Assembly (NCBI GenBank): GCA_002383485.1
Contig: DFYY01000027.1
Location: 1 to 64,000 of the forward strand
Reading direction: 5' to 3'
DNA length: 64,000 nt
Origin: Bacteroidales bacterium UBA4070
Lineage (GTDB): Bacteria; Bacteroidota; Bacteroidia; Bacteroidales; VadinHA17
The position numbers and the translations under genes were made by a program. The stretch's first letter is position 1. Each line of letters opens with the position of its first letter. Below are positions 36,285 to 45,735 of this stretch, piece after piece. The notes beneath the pieces were generated by a model. The model saw only the letters and a list, made by a program, of their open reading frames with translations, made no database searches and was not told where the DNA came from.

Positions 36285-36578
36285 AATTTTTCTGATCAGA
36301 TATTGACGGTAAAATGGGCCATTTTACCCGGCAGCAGAACTTTTATCCTTTTTAGCGGTTAATTTATCAACTGAATGCCGGAGTTCGTCAAATCGGAGTT
36401 AATCCCTGTCAGTATGGTGAAAGCTCACGAGATGCCGAATAATGGGTGCCAGATGCAAGAATTACTAAAAAGTGCGAATATCGGTCAATCAAATTATCTT
36501 TGCATATAGCTGGTATCGTCTCTAACTTGTAACTTTTTAGGACCGGCAACCAGCACCTGTTCTGACAAATAAATATGA
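36285..36578 (+). other. Intergenic region with the promoter of the GEVED protein gene
   Basis: AT-rich gap of 294 bp with no recognised gene. An exact -7 element TATCTTTG lies at 36495-36502, which would place transcription start about 70 bp before the ATG at 36579. Confidence 0.5.
36495..36502 (+). promoter_or_regulatory. -7 promoter element, TATCTTTG
   Basis: Exact TAnnTTTG match, 77 bp before the GEVED protein start. No clear -33 TTTG. Confidence 0.5.
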
Positions 36579-38738
36579 ATGGCAAATAAAAGCGCAATAA
36601 GATTCTTCCTCCTTGGATTGCCAATTCTGACAGCATTCAGTCTCCCGGCGGGACACCGCAGTGACACGGCAGTATCCCCGGCCGGACTTCCGTCTGACGT
36701 TCCTGCAATGATCATGCAGGCCTTTCCCAATGATTTCGGAGATGCCCCGGCAAGCTACGGCTCTGCCTCTCATGTAATGGACGGACGCCGGTATCTCGGA
36801 GGAGAGCCTGACGGCGAAGCTTCACATCAGTATTCGGATGAGGCCGACGGGGATGACCTGAGCGGCCGTGATGATGAAGACGGGGTGACGATCCCGGAGC
36901 TGGCGCAGGGTAAAAAAGTTACTATACGTTACCAGGTAGCAACTCCGTATGCAACAGTTTATCTGAATGCGTGGATAGACTGGAACGGCGACGGTGACTT
37001 CAATGACAACGACGAGAGAATTGCCAGCAATATCAGTAGGACATTCCCTTCTACTTACAGCCTTGATATCACCGTTCCTGACAATGCAATCGGATCAAAG
37101 CCCACGTTTGCGAGGTTCAGGCTGGGAGCCCGGATTAACACTCCCACAGGAACTGCATCGTCAGGAGAGGTTGAGGATTACATGATAAAGATTGCATGCG
37201 TCGGGCCTGAACCCCCAAAGGTTGGCCGGATCACTCAGCCTTCATGCCAAACTCCCACCGGCAGTGTTGTCCTTGAAGGACTTCCCGGCACAGGCACATG
37301 GACCCTCACCAGGCTGCCTGACGGGGAAACAATCACCGGAAGCGGATCATCCTATACAGTTACGGGACTGGAGCCCGGCAACTGGACCTATACCGTAACC
37401 AACCTGAGCGGCTGCACTTCAGTCCCCTCGGCGCAGATAGAGATCACGGCCCCTCCCGGAATACCAGCGGCACCGGTGATTTCTGCTATCCTACAGCCAT
37501 CCTGCAACATCTCAACAGGAAGCATATTCATCTCCGGTCTGCCTGCCCCGGGCTCCTGGACACTCATCCGCCATCCTGACGGAGCAACATATACCGGAAC
37601 CGGAGTAAGCACACCGTTAACAGGCATACAGCCAGGCACATATACATTTACCGTAAGAGGCACAAGCGAATGTACCTCGCTCCCTTCAGAGGAGGCGATT
37701 ATCAACCCGCAACCAGTCACACCCACACCGCCGGTGCCGGGTACCATTACCCAGCCTACATGTGACAGCCCGACAGGAAGTGTGGAGATAACCGGATTAC
37801 CGGCTGAAGGCAACTGGACCCTGACCCGCTTTCCCGGCAGCATCACTGCCAGCGCATCCGGCACAACTTTTACTGTGCTGGGCCTTCATCCCGGATCATA
37901 TAATTTCACGGTGACCAATGCAGGGGGATGTACCTCGGCAGTATCTGCCGACGTGATCATCAACCAGCAGCCCGGTCCTTTCCCCGCGCTTGTAATCCAT
38001 AATCCTGACCCTGTATGCTATCCCGGCACCGCTGACCTTACAAGACCGGCAGTGACCGCAGGCTCAACACCTAACCTGACATACACCTACTGGCGTGACG
38101 TACAGGCCTCTGTACCGATGAATTCACCGGCAGCGGCAACCGCAGGTACTTATTATATAAGAGGTACAATACCCGGCGGCTGCTCTTCCGTAAGCCCTGT
38201 AACAGTCTCCGTACTGCAGCCACCTGTTGCGGATGCCGGACCGGACCAGGAACTGACATTCGTCTTTACCGCTGTCCTGGATGCATCCGAACCAGACGAG
38301 TTTTCAACAGGAACATGGTCTGTGAATTACGGAACAGGGACGGTTTCCGAACCCGGCGATCCGAAGGCAACTGTCACCAACCTCTCCGTGGGTGAAAACA
38401 GGCTCGTCTGGACCGTTACAAACGGAGTCTGCATTCCCGTTGAGGACGAGTTGCTCATCACTGTGAGTAAAATAGACATCCCCTCCCTGATTACCCCTAA
38501 CATGGACAACAAGAACGATAATTTTGAACTCAGGGGTATAGAGGTGCTCGGAAAAGTTGCACTTACTGTATTCGACAGAAGGGGAGCATTTGTGTACGGC
38601 AATAATGACTATGATAATCTCTGGCATGGGACTGACCACAACGGAAAGACTCTTCCCGATGATGTCTATTTCTACGTCATAACTGCGGAAAACGGGCTCT
38701 CGATAAGCGGGTACCTGTACGTACGCCGATTATTGTGA
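36579..38738 (+). CDS. Secreted GEVED-domain repeat protein with gliding-type (T9SS type B) C-terminus
   Basis: A 719-residue secreted adhesin-like protein. A signal peptide precedes a GEVED domain (about residues 50-205: NDFGDAPASYGSASHVMDGR, AWIDWNGDGDFND, SGEVEDYMIKI). Three tandem repeats of exactly 86 residues follow (about 218-475), each with QPSC/QPTC, GLP, WTL, TVTN-like and C-T-S. A further Ig-like region leads into the gliding-motility-associated C-terminal domain, with ITPNMDNKNDNFELRG, DRRGAFVYGNNDYDNLWHG and LPDDVYFYVITAE. That tail is a type B T9SS signal. It converges with the SusD gene, with a hairpin between. Confidence 0.9.
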   Translation: MANKSAIRFFLLGLPILTAFSLPAGHRSDTAVSPAGLPSDVPAMIMQAFPNDFGDAPASYGSASHVMDGRRYLGGEPDGEASHQYSDEADGDDLSGRDDEDGVTIPELAQGKKVTIRYQVATPYATVYLNAWIDWNGDGDFNDNDERIASNISRTFPSTYSLDITVPDNAIGSKPTFARFRLGARINTPTGTASSGEVEDYMIKIACVGPEPPKVGRITQPSCQTPTGSVVLEGLPGTGTWTLTRLPDGETITGSGSSYTVTGLEPGNWTYTVTNLSGCTSVPSAQIEITAPPGIPAAPVISAILQPSCNISTGSIFISGLPAPGSWTLIRHPDGATYTGTGVSTPLTGIQPGTYTFTVRGTSECTSLPSEEAIINPQPVTPTPPVPGTITQPTCDSPTGSVEITGLPAEGNWTLTRFPGSITASASGTTFTVLGLHPGSYNFTVTNAGGCTSAVSADVIINQQPGPFPALVIHNPDPVCYPGTADLTRPAVTAGSTPNLTYTYWRDVQASVPMNSPAAATAGTYYIRGTIPGGCSSVSPVTVSVLQPPVADAGPDQELTFVFTAVLDASEPDEFSTGTWSVNYGTGTVSEPGDPKATVTNLSVGENRLVWTVTNGVCIPVEDELLITVSKIDIPSLITPNMDNKNDNFELRGIEVLGKVALTVFDRRGAFVYGNNDYDNLWHGTDHNGKTLPDDVYFYVITAENGLSISGYLYVRRLL
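37230..38003 (+). repeat. Three in-frame 258-bp tandem repeats
   Basis: Units start at 37230, 37488 and 37746, each 258 bp (86 codons). They are similar at protein level but well diverged at DNA level, so they are old domain duplications inside the GEVED protein. Confidence 0.8.
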
Positions 38739-38759
38739 TGCCATTATTAAAAAAGCAAA

Positions 38760-38779
38760 GGCGTCCCTCGCAGGACGCC
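38760..38779. terminator. Convergent terminator hairpin
   Basis: GGCGTCC (38760-38766) and GGACGCC (38773-38779) pair around CTCGCA. An A-run on the left serves as a T-run for the minus-strand SusD gene. It lies between the two convergent stop codons. Confidence 0.75.
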
Positions 38780-38806
38780 CCTACTTGATAATATCAATCA
38801 GAAACC

Positions 38807-40279
38807 TTAGTAACCCGGATTCTGCTGAGATGCAATTGCCGGGTTGGCATCCAGCTCGTTCTGGGAAATCGGCAGGATAGTCTTGAAGAAGGTCCTGTCA
38901 ATTGTCTTGGTGCGGTGAGTGATGACAACTGCCGGTGAAATGAACTCATCATTGAACTCGATGGTCCTGTTGAGCCTGATCATGTCAAAATACCTCAGGC
39001 CCTCAGCAAAGAATTCCTTGCTCTTTTCGTCGATGATCATATCAAGGGTCACTGTCGTCTCGTCAGCAGGAGTAAGAGCCGGAGCCCTTTTCCTTATCTG
39101 GTTGAGATAGTCTGCGGCCTTAACCCTGTCGGGTGTCGGGAGTCTGAGAGCAGCCTCGGCTGCCACCAGGTACATTTCCGACAGGCGGATGACCTTGACA
39201 TTCACAGCAGAACGTGAGGCCTTATCGCCTGTCATTGCAGAGCCTCCGACATACTTCAGAGATGATCCCATCCTGGTGGTTGAAGATTCATCACGTTCCA
39301 TAATTCCCCAGCGGATATCAGTGGGATCCTGGCTCATCCTGTCAATCCAGTAATCGCTTGCCATGAACCAACCCATGGCTCCGGTCACCTTGCCATTACG
39401 AAGCAGGTAGTAACCCAGGGAACCGGTTGTAAGGTCTGCCTCAGATGGGAAGATAGCAAGCTCAAAGATTGACTCTGAACCGAACTGAGTTGACCATGAA
39501 CCAACCCAGTCAGTATTGGAATAGAGGGAATACTTTCCACTGTTAAGTACTTCTTCAGCAGCAGTAAGGCTGGCTGTGAAGTTGTCCATAAAGAGATGAA
39601 CCCTTGCCTCTATAGCCTTGTTTGCCCAGTAGTTCAGGTACCCTTTGGTAGCGGCTTTGTCTTTTGACAAAAACGGGGCCGCATCAGAAAGGTCCTTCAG
39701 TATCTGTGTATAAACAGCCTCAACAGATGCCCTTGTTGGTTGAGCCGTAAATTCGAGGAGCTCGAGAACAAGGGGTACACCATATGATTCTTTGTTCATG
39801 TTGTATGGCTTGCCGTAGAGCCTTACCAGGTCAAAATACATCAGCGCCCTGGCGGTCATGGCCTGACCTTTGTAGTCGCTGAGCAATGCACTTCCGTTAC
39901 CTGCATCCTCTATCTTCTGGATGCTCACAATTAAGTTATTGGCCTGAAGAATATTATGATATATCTGGTTCCAGAAGCCTGCGCCCGACCCTGAAGAGGC
40001 AGAGTGGTTGAATGAATAGTAGTAGTCGAGTCCCCTGCCCTGCGACCGGATCGCAAAGTCACCTCCCTTGGCATCGCCGTAGATGATGAAGTTGCGGCCA
40101 TAGTAATCTGCTGCAGTCATTTTCCTCATCAGCCCGTTAATTGCCACTTTTGCATCAGTAGCCGTTTTAATGGATGTCTCAGGATTAGCGTAGTTGCTGG
40201 GCTTTACATCAAGAAATTCCTCGCATGATGTCATCAGCATGAGGCCCAGTACCGTAAGTATGATTGTTATCTTTTTCAT
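38807..40279 (-). CDS. SusD/RagB family lipoprotein (second pair)
   Basis: A 490-residue SusD-family protein with lipid Cys 19 (LGLMLMTSC). The family features GQAMTARALMYFDLVRLYG and the C-terminal PISQNELDANPAIASQQNPGY-like ending are visible. It follows its SusC by 18 bp and ends the operon at a convergent hairpin. No glycoside hydrolase lies on its strand, so the ligand is not evident; the divergent neighbour is a D-aminoacylase-like lipoprotein. Confidence 0.94.
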   Translation of the reverse strand: MKKITIILTVLGLMLMTSCEEFLDVKPSNYANPETSIKTATDAKVAINGLMRKMTAADYYGRNFIIYGDAKGGDFAIRSQGRGLDYYYSFNHSASSGSGAGFWNQIYHNILQANNLIVSIQKIEDAGNGSALLSDYKGQAMTARALMYFDLVRLYGKPYNMNKESYGVPLVLELLEFTAQPTRASVEAVYTQILKDLSDAAPFLSKDKAATKGYLNYWANKAIEARVHLFMDNFTASLTAAEEVLNSGKYSLYSNTDWVGSWSTQFGSESIFELAIFPSEADLTTGSLGYYLLRNGKVTGAMGWFMASDYWIDRMSQDPTDIRWGIMERDESSTTRMGSSLKYVGGSAMTGDKASRSAVNVKVIRLSEMYLVAAEAALRLPTPDRVKAADYLNQIRKRAPALTPADETTVTLDMIIDEKSKEFFAEGLRYFDMIRLNRTIEFNDEFISPAVVITHRTKTIDRTFFKTILPISQNELDANPAIASQQNPGY

Positions 40280-40297
40280 CGTAGTACCTTTTTATGA

Positions 40298-43200
40298 TTA
40301 GAAACTGGCTTCAATGCCGAATGTATAAGTCTTGCCTATTGGCATTTCCCATCCTCTTGAACCGTATTCGTTCACCTCGGGGTCATATACCTTCCAGGCG
40401 GCAAGCGTCCAGAGGTTGGCACCGTTGAAGTAAACCCTCGCGCCTGACAGCTTTACCTTGCTGAGAAGGGTCTGCGGCAGGCTGTATCCAAGGGTGATAC
40501 TCTTCAGCCTTGTGAAATCTGCAGGATGCATATGCCTGCTGCTCTTCTGGTTGACGTCTTCCATATCAATTGCAACCCTCTGAGGATAGATGGCATCTTT
40601 GTTTGTAGGAGTCCATCTGTTCTCATATGCATCGAGTGACATGATCCTTTCCCAGTAATAACCGTCATCGTTAACGTCTTTTCCGGCTGCATCATAGGTG
40701 TATCCACCGAGTTTGTAAATGAAGTTAAGCCCGAGGGAGATCCCCTTCCATCCCAGATCAGTGTTGAATCCACCGAAAAGTTTGGGATGAGCGTCGCCAA
40801 GGATGACTTCTGTGGCATTAGTGTAATCATATGTGGCCGGACGTCCGTCAACAGAGAGGTCTGGCTCACTGTCATTGTTCAGGAACCACAGGTTAAGGCC
40901 TGTCTCGCGCTCTACGCCTGCCCATTCGCGACCGTAGATTGCAAGGGTGGATTCACCCTCGGTATAAATAAATTTCGTACGGTCATCACCGCCGGTAGGT
41001 TCATACCATATTATATTCTTTCCTCCGTATAGCTTGGTTACCGTCGATTTAACATGAGATGCTGTCAGTCCGGCTGTCCATGTGAATCCTCCGGATTTGA
41101 TAATCTCGCCAAAGAGTTCAAACTCCAGTCCCCGGTTATTTATTTCTCCGACATTCCGAAGAGTTGAGCCGAAACCTGTAACATTGGAAATAGGAACATC
41201 CTGAAGGAGGTTCTTGGATGCCCTGTTGAAGTACTCTATCGATCCGGTCAGCCTCTGCTCAAGCACCCCAAACTCAAGGGCGATGTTCGAAGTGTAGCTG
41301 GTCTCCCATGACAGGTTGGGGTCTGCGATATTACTTACGCCACCCCCGGGCTGCTCCATGTATTTGCTTGAATAGCTTGTCAGCGAGCGCCATCCGTAAT
41401 TTGAGGTGGGAAGCGTTCCGTTCACACCGTAGGAAGCCCTAAGCCTGAGGCTGCTGATAACAGGAACATTATCCATGAAGCCTTCCTGGTCTATCCTCCA
41501 TGATCCGGCTACGGACCAGAAATTTCCCCAGCGTGAGTCGGGACCAAGCTTTGAAGAACCGTCCCTACGGAACGAAGCCGAAGCATAATACCTGTTATTA
41601 TAGTTGTATTCTGCCCGCGAGAGCATGGAAACCATTGCATTGCCCCAGAAATAGGCGTTTGCATCAAGCTTACCCGCCGTAGCTACAGTATGGAGTTCGC
41701 TGGTTGCCAGGTTAGTGCCTGTCGATCTCATGTAGTCGGTATTGTTTTTGCCAACTTCCCATCCAGCCAGGGCGCTCACATTGTGAACTCCCCCAAATGT
41801 CTTGTTGTAGTTGAGGGTGGAGGAAGAGAGCAATTCATTTATTTTAGTGCTGTTCTCTGTCACCGATCCGATAAGACTCGAGCCGTTGAAGTGCAGTGCA
41901 CTGTAGTAAAGATGATCAAAAGTCTGGGTGTTGTCAAATGAGAAGATAGACCTGAGGTTAAGCCCGGGAAGTATCTTGATTGTTACAGTCTCAGTGGCAA
42001 AAACCCTCTGTGTCTTTGACCAGTTCTCCCACTCATTGTTATAATAAAGCGGATTGTAAGCGTAGCTTCCGAACCTGGCAGTCCAGGGCAGGCCTGTTGC
42101 AATATCAGTCGGCCAGTAGAGACCCCAGAGCAGGTTGCGGCTCTGCAGGAAGTAGTTGTTACCGAGAGCACGTGTATCATTGAATCCCTCCTGGCTGCTC
42201 GTAGAGACATTGATATTGGTGTTCAGCTCGATAAACCGGCCTATCTTTTGTCCGAAGTTCATTCTGCCGGTTATACGGTCATACTCATTGATTACACTCC
42301 TGCCAAGGTCATTGGTATAGGAAAAGGAAGTGTAATAATTGGATGCTTCCGTACCGCCGCTGACAGATATGTCATAAGCCTGGTACACAGCTGTGCGGAA
42401 GAGCTCACTCTCCCAGTCGAAGTACTGACCTGCCCTCTCACCGCCGATTGTTAGTGAATTGACAGTATGGTCAGGAGCAGAGAAGGTGTAACCGTGCTTG
42501 TTGAATCTCTTGTTGAGCTGGGCCAGTGCACTTGTGCTAGCCTCCTCATCGGTCATTCCTTCATAAAGCTTGCCGGCATTCCAGAAGTTTTCATAGTAAA
42601 GCTCAACCTGCTGCTCGGTACTGGCAGCTTCATAGTTGTCAGTAGCGAACGAGGGGGTTATACCCACGGAAGCCTTGAAATTGATCACAGGCTTGCCCAA
42701 TTTCCCCTGCCTGGTGGTTATTACTATCACGCCGTTTGCTGCCCTGGAACCGTAAAGAGCAGATGCGGCAGCATCCTTCAGAACGGTGATCGACTCGATG
42801 TCATTGGGGTTAATTGTGTTCATCACGTTACTGGAAGTGTAGATACCCATCTGCGTAACGTTTCCGGAGATTACCGGGACACCGTCGATAACGTACAGGG
42901 GCTCGTTCGATGCATTCATGGAACCGATACCGCGCACCCTGATAGACGACGTGGAGCCAGCCTGCCCGGACAGAGTTGTAATCTGCAGACCTGCGATCTT
43001 GCCACCCATGGCGTTCTCAAAGGAGAGCGTCGGGACATCCCTGATTGCATCAGCCTTGACCACGCTGGCAGCGCCGGTGAAGGTCCCCTTGGTGGAAGTA
43101 CCGTATGCAACAACAATCACCTCATCAAGAGCAAGAGCATCGGTGACCATCTCGACGTTGATCACGGATCTGCCGGAAACCGGAATCTCCTGCGTCTTGT

Positions 43201-43429
43201 ATCCGACATAACTGAAAACAAGTACAGCGTCGGAAGCAACGTTGCTCAGGCTGTATTTGCCTTCAGCATCAGTGTTGGTTCCCACTCCCCGTGATCCCTT
43301 GACCAGAACCACGGTATAGGGGATCGGAGAACCATCTTCAGAGGCGGTTACCGTCCCGGTAACACGTGTCTGCGCCATGCCGGCATTGACAAACAATACC
43401 GACAGAAAAATGAAGATTAGTTTTTTCAT
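40298..43429 (-). CDS. SusC/RagA family TonB-dependent transporter (second pair)
   Basis: A 1043-residue transporter. A signal peptide is followed by the carboxypeptidase-like domain (VTGTVTASEDGSPIPYTVVL), the linker LDEVIVVAYGTSTKGTFTGA and the plug (IRVRGIGSMNASNEPLYVID, TVLKDAAASALYGSRAANG). The barrel ends YTFGIEASF. It is the first gene of a two-gene unit with SusD. The region upstream is shared with the divergent D-aminoacylase-like gene. With no nearby carbohydrate enzymes, it might import a non-glycan such as peptides, but that is speculation. Confidence 0.95.
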   Translation of the reverse strand: MKKLIFIFLSVLFVNAGMAQTRVTGTVTASEDGSPIPYTVVLVKGSRGVGTNTDAEGKYSLSNVASDAVLVFSYVGYKTQEIPVSGRSVINVEMVTDALALDEVIVVAYGTSTKGTFTGAASVVKADAIRDVPTLSFENAMGGKIAGLQITTLSGQAGSTSSIRVRGIGSMNASNEPLYVIDGVPVISGNVTQMGIYTSSNVMNTINPNDIESITVLKDAAASALYGSRAANGVIVITTRQGKLGKPVINFKASVGITPSFATDNYEAASTEQQVELYYENFWNAGKLYEGMTDEEASTSALAQLNKRFNKHGYTFSAPDHTVNSLTIGGERAGQYFDWESELFRTAVYQAYDISVSGGTEASNYYTSFSYTNDLGRSVINEYDRITGRMNFGQKIGRFIELNTNINVSTSSQEGFNDTRALGNNYFLQSRNLLWGLYWPTDIATGLPWTARFGSYAYNPLYYNNEWENWSKTQRVFATETVTIKILPGLNLRSIFSFDNTQTFDHLYYSALHFNGSSLIGSVTENSTKINELLSSSTLNYNKTFGGVHNVSALAGWEVGKNNTDYMRSTGTNLATSELHTVATAGKLDANAYFWGNAMVSMLSRAEYNYNNRYYASASFRRDGSSKLGPDSRWGNFWSVAGSWRIDQEGFMDNVPVISSLRLRASYGVNGTLPTSNYGWRSLTSYSSKYMEQPGGGVSNIADPNLSWETSYTSNIALEFGVLEQRLTGSIEYFNRASKNLLQDVPISNVTGFGSTLRNVGEINNRGLEFELFGEIIKSGGFTWTAGLTASHVKSTVTKLYGGKNIIWYEPTGGDDRTKFIYTEGESTLAIYGREWAGVERETGLNLWFLNNDSEPDLSVDGRPATYDYTNATEVILGDAHPKLFGGFNTDLGWKGISLGLNFIYKLGGYTYDAAGKDVNDDGYYWERIMSLDAYENRWTPTNKDAIYPQRVAIDMEDVNQKSSRHMHPADFTRLKSITLGYSLPQTLLSKVKLSGARVYFNGANLWTLAAWKVYDPEVNEYGSRGWEMPIGKTYTFGIEASF

Positions 43430-43756
43430 GAAAAAAGGCGTTAGTTAATATAGGTTTGCTCTCACAAGTTACAAGGAAAAATGATTTTTGTAAAAAAAAT
43501 TTGTATTACATCATACTGTTTTAAAGCATACTTAAATTGTAGCCGGTGGAGCAAGCTGTGAAGCTCATTAATTGAAGAAATTAGAACTTATAGACATTCA
43601 GGGCCGCCAGCAATACCATACCTGATATATTAAAATTATATGTATTACATATTGTCCGGGGAAGCTGATTTTCTCATATGTTTAACTTAAAATGTGAAAT
43701 GTTTTGATAGATTTACTCTCTGTTCACCGTTAATTATTCTCAAATCTTAACCTGCC
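43430..43756. other. Divergent promoter region, AT-rich, no gene
   Basis: This 327-bp gap lies between the divergent SusC and D-aminoacylase-like genes. It is strongly AT-rich. TAGATTTA at 43708-43715 matches seven of eight -7 positions for the plus-strand gene. No operator-like palindrome, ORF or RNA fold was recognised. Confidence 0.45.
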
Positions 43757-45412
43757 ATGAGACTTTTAAAAGCGCTTCTGCCACTGTTGTTAATAATTTC
43801 AGGTTGCTCAACTCCTGTAGTTTATGATGTTCTGATCAGGAATGGAAACATAGCTGATGGAACCGGTACCGATATATTCAGAGGAGATATTGGTATTATG
43901 TCTGACAGCATTGCCGCCATCGGCGACCTGAAAAAAGCAGTCGGCACAACCGAAATTGATGCTGCCGGAATGACAGTTGCACCGGGATTCATCAACATGC
44001 TTAGCTGGTCAGTGGAGTCGCTGATTGAGGACGGACGGTCACTGGGCGACATCTGCCAGGGTGTTACCCTGGAGGTGATGGGGGAGGGAGATTCCTGGGG
44101 CCCGTGGAGCGAGAGCATGAAAAAGGTTATGAAAGCTTCGCAGGGCGATATTAAATACGACATCGGTTGGACCACCCTGGGGGAATACCTCGAATACCTT
44201 GAAAAAAAGGGTGTCTCAACGAACATAGCCTCTTTTGTGGGAACCTCCACACTGAGGATATATGTGGTAGGGTATGATGACCGCCCACCCACCGCTACAG
44301 AGATGGACTCAATGAAACTACTTGTCAGACAGGCAATGGAAGAGGGCGCCATAGGAGTCAGCTCAGCCCTGGAATACATCCCTGCCAGCTTCGCCTCCAC
44401 GGAAGAGCTGGCAGAACTGTGCCGGGTTGCAAAAGAATATGACGGCATGTATATCTCACATATCCGTAATGAGGACGAAACCTTCCTTGAGGCCATTGAT
44501 GACTTTCTTAAAATACCGGCCGCCACCGGAATCAGGGCGGAGATCTATCATCTTAAACAGGTAGGCCGGACAAACTGGCACAAGCTGGACGGGGCGATTG
44601 CCAAAATAGACTCGGCTCGTGCGGCAGGTCTCAGCATCACTGCCGACATGTACAACTACCCGGCAAGTTCGACGGGGCTCGGAATACTGATGCCGGAATG
44701 GGTGCAGGAGGGCGGATTTGAGAAATGGGTTGCACGGCTGCAGGACCCGGAGGTCAGGAAAGTTGTGGGCCCTGAAATCATTAAAACCATTATGAGGAAG
44801 CAGGGTACGCCCGAAAAAGTGCTGCTCATTGGTTTCAACACTGATTCGCTAAAGTACCTGCAGGGCAAAACGCTGGCGGAGATCGCATCAATGAGAGGCA
44901 AATCTGCGGAAGAGACCGTAATGGATCTTGTAATTGAGGACAACAGCAATGTGGATGCTGTATTCTTTTCAATGTCCGAAGATAACCTGCGGAGGCAGAT
45001 TGCCCAGCCCTGGATGATGTTCGGATCCGACGGCAAGTCTATGGCTCCGGAGGGTGTTTTCCTGAAGTCAGCCACCCACCCCCGTGCATATGGCAACTTT
45101 GCACGTCTCCTCGGCAAATATGTGCGTGACGAGCGGGTCATCACCCTGGAAGAGGCTGTCCGCAGGCTTACGTCGCTTCCCGCTGCCACCATGAAGATTG
45201 AGAGGCGCGGTGCGCTGAAAGAGGGTTACTTTGCAGATGTGGTTGTCTTTGACCCGGCAAAGATACAGGATCATTCAACATTTGAGAATCCTCATCAGCT
45301 CTCAACCGGCATGTCACACGTCTTTGTCAATGGTGTGCAGGTGCTGCACGACGGAGAACACACCGGCGCCACCCCCGGAAGGGTTGTGCGCGGCCCCGGC
45401 TACCGGAGATAA
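43757..45412 (+). CDS. Lipoprotein of the D-aminoacylase/amidohydrolase family with an altered metal motif
   Basis: A 551-residue lipoprotein (lipid Cys 17, LLIISGC) with the fold of N-acyl-D-amino-acid deacylases: the start VYDVLIRNGNIADGTGTD, then YISHIRNED, AEIYHLK, the late Asp region MFGSDGKSMAPEG, HPRAYGNFARLLGKYVRD and GYFADVVVFDPAKI. The normal PGFIDxHxH motif reads APGFINMLSWS (residues 75-85), without either His. The strand that normally carries the Cys ligand (GNCG) reads EVMGEGDSWGP. The later ligands remain. So this may be a one-metal or changed-substrate branch. Its substrate, and whether it faces the periplasm or the outside, are not known. It is divergent from the SusCD pair. 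Confidence 0.87.
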   Translation: MRLLKALLPLLLIISGCSTPVVYDVLIRNGNIADGTGTDIFRGDIGIMSDSIAAIGDLKKAVGTTEIDAAGMTVAPGFINMLSWSVESLIEDGRSLGDICQGVTLEVMGEGDSWGPWSESMKKVMKASQGDIKYDIGWTTLGEYLEYLEKKGVSTNIASFVGTSTLRIYVVGYDDRPPTATEMDSMKLLVRQAMEEGAIGVSSALEYIPASFASTEELAELCRVAKEYDGMYISHIRNEDETFLEAIDDFLKIPAATGIRAEIYHLKQVGRTNWHKLDGAIAKIDSARAAGLSITADMYNYPASSTGLGILMPEWVQEGGFEKWVARLQDPEVRKVVGPEIIKTIMRKQGTPEKVLLIGFNTDSLKYLQGKTLAEIASMRGKSAEETVMDLVIEDNSNVDAVFFSMSEDNLRRQIAQPWMMFGSDGKSMAPEGVFLKSATHPRAYGNFARLLGKYVRDERVITLEEAVRRLTSLPAATMKIERRGALKEGYFADVVVFDPAKIQDHSTFENPHQLSTGMSHVFVNGVQVLHDGEHTGATPGRVVRGPGYRR

Positions 45413-45416
45413 CTCC

Positions 45417-45674
45417 TTACTTCTTCCTGAATATCAGGTTAATCAGGAAGAGAATGACTATGGCGCCTATGGCTCCGGTCAGGATGGCACCAATCCATCC
45501 ACCGCCAAGGGTCACGCCCAGCTTGCCAAGTATCCAGTACCCAAGCGGAGCACCAATGAGACCCACTATGATGTTGCCAAGCAAACCAAGGTCGCTGCCC
45601 CTGTATATCAAGCTGCCAAGCCAGCCGGCTACAGCTCCGATGAGAAGAGTAACGATAATTTCCATCTCTTGCAT
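45417..45674 (-). CDS. GlsB/YeaQ/YmgE family membrane protein
   Basis: An 85-residue protein with three membrane helices and the Gly-rich family pattern IGAVAGWLGSLIY, GNIIVGLIGAPLGYWIL and IGAILTGAIGAIVILFLINL. It is a transglycosylase-associated/stress family of unknown molecular role. A start at the Met three codons later (45665) is equally likely. It lies at the downstream end of the pectin locus but is separated from it by about 60 bp and probably unrelated. Confidence 0.9.
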   Translation of the reverse strand: MQEMEIIVTLLIGAVAGWLGSLIYRGSDLGLLGNIIVGLIGAPLGYWILGKLGVTLGGGWIGAILTGAIGAIVILFLINLIFRKK

Positions 45675-45735
45675 TTTTTTAGGTTTGTACTTAAAGCATT
45701 CAGCAAGTTAGTGAATAATTAAAACATATCCCTGT

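Noticed and set aside
38760..38779. Short inverted repeat as a CRISPR or REP unit
   Set aside because: Only one copy was noticed in the window, placed exactly between two convergent stops, so it reads as a shared terminator.
42467..43294. 275-codon frame opposite the second SusC gene
   Set aside because: It is a shadow of a well-defined TonB-dependent transporter and has no signal or domain.
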